DNA of 8,980 bases, taken from positions 1-8,980 of the forward strand of contig JAAUYW010000151.1 of NCBI GenBank assembly GCA_014804915.1. The letters run 5' to 3'. The notes under the pieces were generated by a model. That model saw only the letters and a list, made by a program, of their open reading frames with translations. It had not been told where the DNA came from and ran no database searches. The translations under genes were made by a program, and so were the position numbers. Numbering within the stretch: the first letter of the stretch is position 1; the number at the start of each line of letters is the position of its first letter. Shown in pieces: positions 3,927-8,980 of the stretch. Source of the DNA: Desulfovibrio sp. Lineage in GTDB: Bacteria; Desulfobacterota; Desulfovibrionia; Desulfovibrionales; Desulfovibrionaceae.

Positions 3927-6071
3927 ATGAAGCTCGCTGACGCCAGCTTCCTGCGCCTTCTGCCGGATCACATCTCCGGCGATCCGCAATTTGCGGCTGC
4001 CGCGGCCGCAGCGAACCCAATCTCGGATTCGATTTCCAAAGCCATTCCCAACCTGCTTTTGTGGGCGCGGCTTGGCGGCCAGGATCCCAAAACCTTTCTG
4101 CCGCCGCTGCAAAGACTCACTGCCGCCAGACCCGGGCTTTCGCCGCTTGACCTGGACACGCTGGAATCCCTTGCCTGGCAGTTCCATGTCGATTTTCGCG
4201 AAGTTGCGGCCAACCGCGGCCAGCTTGCGGAAATGGTGCTCAATTCCATTGCCTGGCATCGCATCAAGGGCACTCCGGCCAGCATGAGGGCCGCCCTGTC
4301 GCTGTTCAGTTTTGGCGGCATCTACATTGACGAGCACGACCCGGGAATGCACTGGGCCACATACCAGCTTGGCTTTGACGAAGTCGCAAGCCTGGACGAT
4401 CTCGCCCTGATTCTCAAGATCTGCAATGAAATGCAGCCTGCGCGCTGCCGCCTCTGGCGCGTCTATACTTCCGATTTCGACTTCCGGCCTGGCGTCTGGA
4501 GCGGCAAAATTCCCAAATACGCCTGGAGCGAATGCTGGTGGAGCAGCTATTCAGGCAGCTATTTCCCGGAACTGCCAGGCCTTGACGACCGCGGCCTCCT
4601 TGTCAGCTTTGGCCTGCGCCGCCGCTTTCTCTGCGAGCAGTACCTGACCGGCATTGGCCTTGGCAGAAGCGACATCTTTTGCGAACGCATGCCGCTGTTC
4701 CGCTATCCTGTCTGGAGCGAGGCCTGGTGGGGCGAAATTTTTCCGCCAGCCCTGCCTTTTGCTGTTGCTGCCATTATTCCCCTGCATGGCTGCGAATACA
4801 TTTATGAGCCGGAAGTTCCCTGGTATGACGCCCCCTGGCAGGCCTGGCCCTGGGCAAAATCGCGCCGCTGGGATCGCAGGCATCCGGTTTTCAGCATTTT
4901 CAACATCGGCATCCCCTTTGCCCAGGAATGCTGGTCTGACGCTCCGAACAAGGGCGAGCGGCATCACTGGTGGCACGACGACTGGCCGGCCAAAACCTGG
5001 CCTCGCGGCGTCTGGCCAGATCGCGTCTGCAAGTCCGGCGGCTGGAGCGCCGAAAACTCCTTCTGGGGCACACGCGAAGTCCTGATTACAGCCAGCGCGC
5101 CCGAATGGGGGAATTTCCGCTGGTCTGACAGGATTGCCGAGCCGGTTTACAGGCGCATTGACGAATTTTTCTATGATTACGACGCCTGGCTCTACCTGCC
5201 CATTCTGCCAGACCCGCAAGCTCGCGTCGCCATAACCGCGATCCGGCCCTTCCTGCTTTGCGGCTGGCCCTGTGGCGCCTGGCCGGACAAGCCCTGGCGC
5301 GACGATCTGCCATTTTTTGGCAGCCAGATTTTCGCTGGCTTTTGCGAACAGCTCTTTGCCCGCAGCTGGCTTGACGCAGCCTGGCCAGATCTTCCCTGGA
5401 ATTTTGATCCAGGCAGGTATGCTGTCTGCGCCTTCACCAGCGGCAACGCCTGGCAGACCTTCAGGCTTGATTCGCCAGATCCGCTCTCCGCAATGGCCAG
5501 CCTTTTTTGTGGCCGCATCAGCCACGCGGTCTGGCCGGATACATCCTGGCCGGAGCACGACTGGTATTACGGCTGGACTACATCTGGCGAGCAAATCCGC
5601 GCGGAGCTTGTGCCGTCAAAACGCGAGGCGCCGCTTTCCTTTGCCGCTCCGCTGCTTGCGCATGAAATCAGGCTTGAAATTCCGGATCCGGCTCCGGTCA
5701 GCCAGGCGCAGGCGCTGGCCGCAAGAACCGCCGGCCGCGAGGCCTGGCAGCCCGGGCCCTGGCCTGAAACTGCGTGGCCGTCTGGCCCGCAAGCCTGGTC
5801 AGCCCAGCTTGAATGCGGGGAAATCCGGCATGAGCGCAGGCCGGCAGCCAGCGCCGGCCTTGAGCTTCTGCCGGTTTGCCTGGACGCGCTGGCTCCGGAC
5901 TGCTTTTCTGGCAGCGGCGAATCCTGGCTTGCCGAAATCGGCAACAGCCCGCGTTTTTGCGACTGGGCTGAAAAACCCTGGCAGGCGCAAGCCTGGAACA
6001 GGATTACCGGTTATGGCCGCGAACAGGCGGCTTTTGCCATGCAACTGAAATCCAAACTCATGGAGGCATGA
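3927..6071 (+). CDS. I: gpI-like baseplate/tail protein with a ~500-residue tryptophan-rich extension
   Basis: The product is 714 aa; ordinary P2 gpI-type proteins are about 180-230. Residues 1-190 fit the Tail_P2_I family: FLRLLPDHI near the start, ESLAWQFHVDF (80-90), the signature NSIAWHRIKGTPASMRAAL (106-124), and PARCRLWRVY (171-180). gpI sits at the wedge tip and receives the fibres. A run of seven Ala lies at 23-29. From about 190 the protein changes: roughly 40 Trp in 525 residues, in recurring short blocks such as WSECWW, WSEAWW, WYDAPWQAWPW, WPAKTWP, CGWPCGAWPDKPW, WLDAAWPDLPW, WPDTSWP, WQPGPWPETAWP and WAEKPWQAQAW. Blocks are about 40-70 residues apart, suggesting a repeated beta unit. 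The function of this part is unknown; a fibre-docking or surface-contact arm is an inference. No signal peptide or transmembrane segment stands out. The gene follows the gap with antisense genes and ends 1 nt before the fibre gene. Confidence 0.85.
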   Translation: MKLADASFLRLLPDHISGDPQFAAAAAAANPISDSISKAIPNLLLWARLGGQDPKTFLPPLQRLTAARPGLSPLDLDTLESLAWQFHVDFREVAANRGQLAEMVLNSIAWHRIKGTPASMRAALSLFSFGGIYIDEHDPGMHWATYQLGFDEVASLDDLALILKICNEMQPARCRLWRVYTSDFDFRPGVWSGKIPKYAWSECWWSSYSGSYFPELPGLDDRGLLVSFGLRRRFLCEQYLTGIGLGRSDIFCERMPLFRYPVWSEAWWGEIFPPALPFAVAAIIPLHGCEYIYEPEVPWYDAPWQAWPWAKSRRWDRRHPVFSIFNIGIPFAQECWSDAPNKGERHHWWHDDWPAKTWPRGVWPDRVCKSGGWSAENSFWGTREVLITASAPEWGNFRWSDRIAEPVYRRIDEFFYDYDAWLYLPILPDPQARVAITAIRPFLLCGWPCGAWPDKPWRDDLPFFGSQIFAGFCEQLFARSWLDAAWPDLPWNFDPGRYAVCAFTSGNAWQTFRLDSPDPLSAMASLFCGRISHAVWPDTSWPEHDWYYGWTTSGEQIRAELVPSKREAPLSFAAPLLAHEIRLEIPDPAPVSQAQALAARTAGREAWQPGPWPETAWPSGPQAWSAQLECGEIRHERRPAASAGLELLPVCLDALAPDCFSGSGESWLAEIGNSPRFCDWAEKPWQAQAWNRITGYGREQAAFAMQLKSKLMEA

Positions 6072-6072
6072 A

Positions 6073-6609
6073 ATGGGAACAATAGCGACCCTGACCAAAT
6101 GCGGCCGCGCGGCAATCGCCAAAGCCATAGCCGCCAATCCGGTTTATCTGGCCTGGGGCTCCGGCCTTGAGGAATGGGACAACATGGGCGATGCCGATCT
6201 GCCCTCCCTGCTTGACCGCAAAAGCCTTTACAACGAAATCGGCATCCGCAGGGCGTCCGTCGTCGGCTTTTGCGAGCCTGCTGACACTGGCGATATTGTC
6301 GTGCCAATCGGCATGGGCGCGGATGGCGCAACTGTCGAAACCGCGCGTTACATGCAGATGCCGGATCCGACGCCCTATCTCTACATCAAGGCCGCGTTTG
6401 ACTTTGGCGATGCTGCCAATGCCGTCATTCGCGAGATCGGCCTTTTCCTCTCAACCGAGCCAAAGGCCGAGCTGCCGCCAGGGCAGATGTATTTCACTCC
6501 GGACGAGATTGCGAAGCCTGGCGATCTGCTGGCAATGCAGATCGTGCGGCCAAAAATTCTGCGCTCTCCGGCTGTGCGCCAGATCCTTGAGCTTGTCCTG
6601 CCAATCTAG
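6073..6609 (+). CDS. Tail-fibre/baseplate-associated protein (178 aa)
   Basis: The sequence starts with LTKCGRAAIAKAIAANPVYLAWGSG (8-31, given in part), the 'T-xxGRxAIAxAI...AxGxG' opening common to phage fibre N-terminal domains that fix a fibre to the baseplate (DUF3751/tail-collar type). It continues with EIGIRRASVVGF (55-66), GDIVVPIG, TPYLYIKAAFDFGDAANAV (100-118), REIGLFLSTEP and a closing SPAVRQILELVLPI. The REIGLF element also recurs in that fibre group. The protein is short and has no long beta-repeat shaft, so it is more likely an adaptor than a whole fibre. ATG 6073 is preceded by GGAGG (6062-6066) 6 nt away, in the last gpI codons. Its neighbours (gpI before, DUF4815-type protein after) fit a role at the host-facing end. 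The name is by family resemblance only. Confidence 0.7.
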   Translation: MGTIATLTKCGRAAIAKAIAANPVYLAWGSGLEEWDNMGDADLPSLLDRKSLYNEIGIRRASVVGFCEPADTGDIVVPIGMGADGATVETARYMQMPDPTPYLYIKAAFDFGDAANAVIREIGLFLSTEPKAELPPGQMYFTPDEIAKPGDLLAMQIVRPKILRSPAVRQILELVLPI

Positions 6610-6620
6610 GGAGCCGAACC

Positions 6621-8980
6621 ATGAATTTGCCTACTCCTGTCGCAAACTACTGGAACCGCTATAGCGAGGCCAATGACTACACGGACGTGCTTCTCCGCGA
6701 TGGCTATGCCACGCAGGCTTCGGAAATCAACGAGATCCAGTCCATAATTGACGCCCGCATTACCCGCCTGGCGCGCTCGCTGTTCGCAGACGGCGATGTC
6801 ATCAATGGCGGCGCGATCCAGATCAACGCCACTACCGGCCGCGTCAATGCCAGCGCTGGCGAGATTTTCGCCTCCGGCCAGATCTGGCAGGTTCCGGCCC
6901 TGACTTTCACCATTCCGGTCAAGGGCGCGGTCGCGATCGGCATTGTCCTGACTGACAGGGTGATTTCCGAAAAAGAGGACGCGAACCTGCTCAATCCCGC
7001 GCGCGGCCACGCCTCCGAGGGCCTGCCAGGCGCGTGGCGGCTCAGGCGCACTGCCGCCTGGGGCTTTGCCACTGGCGAGCTGGACAACTTCTATTCGGTT
7101 TACGACATTACAGACGGCATCATGGCCGTGAAAGAGGCGCCGCCAAACCTTGAGAGTTTCAATCTGGCGATCGCAAGATACGACAGGGACAGCACAGGCG
7201 GCGGCACGTACGTCTGCAACGGCATGGCTGTGGCCGCCGAGCCGATAACTGATCTCACAAAGCAGTATTTCACCATCGCGGCCGGACGCGCCCGCGTCAA
7301 TGGCGCCGGCATTGACGTTCATTCGTCAATGCGCATTGGCTATGCCACGCAGCCTGACTTGCGCACAATTGACACCGAGGTCATTCAGGCCACTGGCGCG
7401 GCCAGCCAGACCGTGAAAGTCGCGCATCCGCCTGTCTGGAGCTACGACAACCTGCGCGTCACCAACCGCAAGACCGTGACCGTCGTGCATGGCAATTACT
7501 CCGGCTGCACGGACAGCCTGCCGGATACGAGCATTCTCAACATCATTTCCGTTGTCCAGGGCAGCACGACCTATGCGGCCGGCACAAGCTGGGTGCGCGT
7601 TGGCGATACCCTGGACTGGTCGCCAACCGGCCCCGAGCCTGCGCCAGGCTCGAGCCTGACTGTAACCTACGACTACCTGAATACGAATGTTGAGCCGCAA
7701 AGCCCGACCAGGGACGGCTTTGTGGTCAGGAACGCGGTCGCCGGCTCATCCATAATGATCACCTACAAGCAGGCGCTCCCGCGCATTGACGCGCTCTGCG
7801 TTTCCGATGCCGGCGAGTTCCGCTTTCTCCAGGGCCCGGCCAGCGAGTATGGCGCCAGGGCGCCGCAAATTCCGGCCAACCTCCTGCAGCTCTGCTCGAT
7901 CAGCCAGGACTGGCGCAAGACGCCGACTGTAGCCAATGACGGCATTCGCGCCGTAAGTTTTGGCAGAATGCGGGAATGGCAGGAGATGATTGACTGGTGC
8001 GTCCAGGAAGTCGCCAGAAACAGGCTCGAGATGGACGCCGGCACGCGCGAGGCCGGCGTGAAAGTCGGAATGTTTGTGGATCCGTTGCTGGATGACACCA
8101 TGCGCGACCAGGGCGTCGCCCAGACAGGCGCGGTTTTTGACGGCTGCCTGACCCTGGCGATTGAGGCTGTTGTCCTGAGCCCTTCGGGAGACATCTCAAA
8201 AGCCCGCGCCGCCGCCCAGACCGTCAGCGAGCTTTTCAGCCAGCTGCTCAAGACCGGCGGCATGAAAGTCAATCCCTACATGGCCTTCGCCATTCCCGAG
8301 GGCAAATGCACTCTCAATCCCTCCGTTGACCGCTGGACTGTGGATCAGACGCAATGGGCCAGCGAGGTTACGCGCACCTTCTATAGCAGCGAAAACAAGA
8401 CCGTCTCCGGCGGCACTGTCGATCGCTACCAGTCCTCTGGCCGCGCCCGCGGCGTCATCCTCTCTTCCTCCACATCTCAAAGCCAAAGCAGCAGCACGAC
8501 CACAACGCAGCAAACCGTGGTTGAGGACCTGGGCACAAAAACCAGCGCCATCGCCATGCTGCGCCAGATCGCGATCTCTTTCACGCTTGAGGGCTTTGGC
8601 CCTGGCGAAATCCTCCAGAAAATCAGTTTTGGCGGCGTGAACATTCCGCTGCCCTCAAACCGCACTGCCAACGCCAATGGCGCCCTAACCGGCAGCTTCA
8701 CCATTCCGGCCAATGTGCCGGCAGGCACCAAGCAGGTCGAATTCCGCGGCACTGCGTCCGTGGCCTACGGCACATTCGTCGGCCAGGGCACGCTTGCCGT
8801 GAAAACTCTGCGCAAGGTCCAGAATGTCTACAGCCATACCGTGAACACGACTACGGTCACGACCACCCGCGTGATCTCTTCCGATCCGCTGGCCCAGACT
8901 TTCACCGTGGAAGCGGATGTCATGCTTGCCGGCGTTGACCTCTGGTTCAGGACGCGCGGCAATACCAATGCGCAGGTGCA
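6621..8980 (+). CDS. Large DUF4815-type phage virion protein; 3' partial
   Basis: The frame is open from ATG 6621 (GGGAG at 6609-6613, 7 nt before) to the window end with no stop, 786 codons visible. The N-terminus fits DUF4815: VANYWNRYSEANDYTDVLLR (7-26), ASEINEIQSIIDARI (33-47), FADGDVINGGAIQI, KEAPPNLESFNLAIARYDRD, FTIAAGRARVNGAGIDV, LPDTSILNIISVVQG. A Ser/Thr/Gln tract (about 612-633) separates it from a C-terminal part with beta-rich, Thr-rich segments and SSDPLAQTFTVEADVML, an element that in related proteins precedes further C-terminal sequence. Such proteins occur behind baseplate genes in contractile-tail phages and are taken to be large tail surface or host-contact components; the role is not proven. 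No transmembrane segment or enzyme motif was seen. The gene is the last and largest of the operon and continues past the window. Confidence 0.85.
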   Translation, partial: MNLPTPVANYWNRYSEANDYTDVLLRDGYATQASEINEIQSIIDARITRLARSLFADGDVINGGAIQINATTGRVNASAGEIFASGQIWQVPALTFTIPVKGAVAIGIVLTDRVISEKEDANLLNPARGHASEGLPGAWRLRRTAAWGFATGELDNFYSVYDITDGIMAVKEAPPNLESFNLAIARYDRDSTGGGTYVCNGMAVAAEPITDLTKQYFTIAAGRARVNGAGIDVHSSMRIGYATQPDLRTIDTEVIQATGAASQTVKVAHPPVWSYDNLRVTNRKTVTVVHGNYSGCTDSLPDTSILNIISVVQGSTTYAAGTSWVRVGDTLDWSPTGPEPAPGSSLTVTYDYLNTNVEPQSPTRDGFVVRNAVAGSSIMITYKQALPRIDALCVSDAGEFRFLQGPASEYGARAPQIPANLLQLCSISQDWRKTPTVANDGIRAVSFGRMREWQEMIDWCVQEVARNRLEMDAGTREAGVKVGMFVDPLLDDTMRDQGVAQTGAVFDGCLTLAIEAVVLSPSGDISKARAAAQTVSELFSQLLKTGGMKVNPYMAFAIPEGKCTLNPSVDRWTVDQTQWASEVTRTFYSSENKTVSGGTVDRYQSSGRARGVILSSSTSQSQSSSTTTTQQTVVEDLGTKTSAIAMLRQIAISFTLEGFGPGEILQKISFGGVNIPLPSNRTANANGALTGSFTIPANVPAGTKQVEFRGTASVAYGTFVGQGTLAVKTLRKVQNVYSHTVNTTTVTTTRVISSDPLAQTFTVEADVMLAGVDLWFRTRGNTNAQV

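Noticed and set aside
3631..3930. Plus-strand 99-codon frame between J and I
   Set aside because: No ribosome site; it mirrors the minus-strand membrane genes, which have better signals.
4009..4020. GC palindrome (GCGGCCGC) as a regulatory site
   Set aside because: It encodes the Ala run at the gpI N-terminus and is explained by codon use.
4551..5594. Long minus-strand open frame (347 codons)
   Set aside because: It is the antisense shadow of the Trp-rich gpI part, with Ala/Gly/Pro-rich filler, no ribosome site and no family likeness.
1..8980. CRISPR array, tRNA or rRNA genes
   Set aside because: No regularly spaced repeats and no tRNA- or rRNA-like stretch were seen; nearly all DNA is accounted for by tail genes.

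Overview
The window is a stretch of the late, tail-building region of a contractile-tailed (P2/Mu-like, myovirus-type) prophage or phage, or of an R-type tailocin derived from one. No capsid, packaging, integrase or replication gene lies inside it, so these cannot be told apart here. The base composition is moderately GC-rich and the genes are tightly packed, with ATGA/TAATG overlaps and good Shine-Dalgarno sequences. Together with the family types this suggests a proteobacterial host. A Desulfovibrio-like host is only my impression; no host marker is present.

Layout on the + strand: late control protein D (hub; 5' end outside the window; split by a -1 frame break at an A7 run), baseplate spike gpV with an HCH iron-type tip, a 124-nt long imperfect hairpin that also carries a possible 42-aa Cys-rich ORF, a GpU-like tail protein, gpW/gp25-like baseplate wedge (a second -1 frame break), baseplate J, a 295-nt gap, gpI-like protein with a very long tryptophan-rich extension, a 178-aa tail-fibre-type protein, and a large DUF4815-type virion protein that runs off the right end. 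D and V form the central hub and spike. gp25, J and I form the wedges that hold fibres. The last two genes and the gpI extension are the likely host-contact parts.

Two things do not belong to the ordinary tail operon. First, the gap between J and I is filled on the minus strand by two very small membrane-protein genes (50 and 30 codons), arranged as a mini-operon with their own predicted promoter, antisense to the tail operon and convergent with J. Second, the V-U junction carries a long structured inverted repeat whose outer arm pairs 16 of 17 positions. These two, the two in-gene frame breaks and the W-rich gpI extension are the main points for follow-up. The frame breaks could be assembly errors, since both would be repaired by one extra A. 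All calls come from reading the sequence; no database search was possible.
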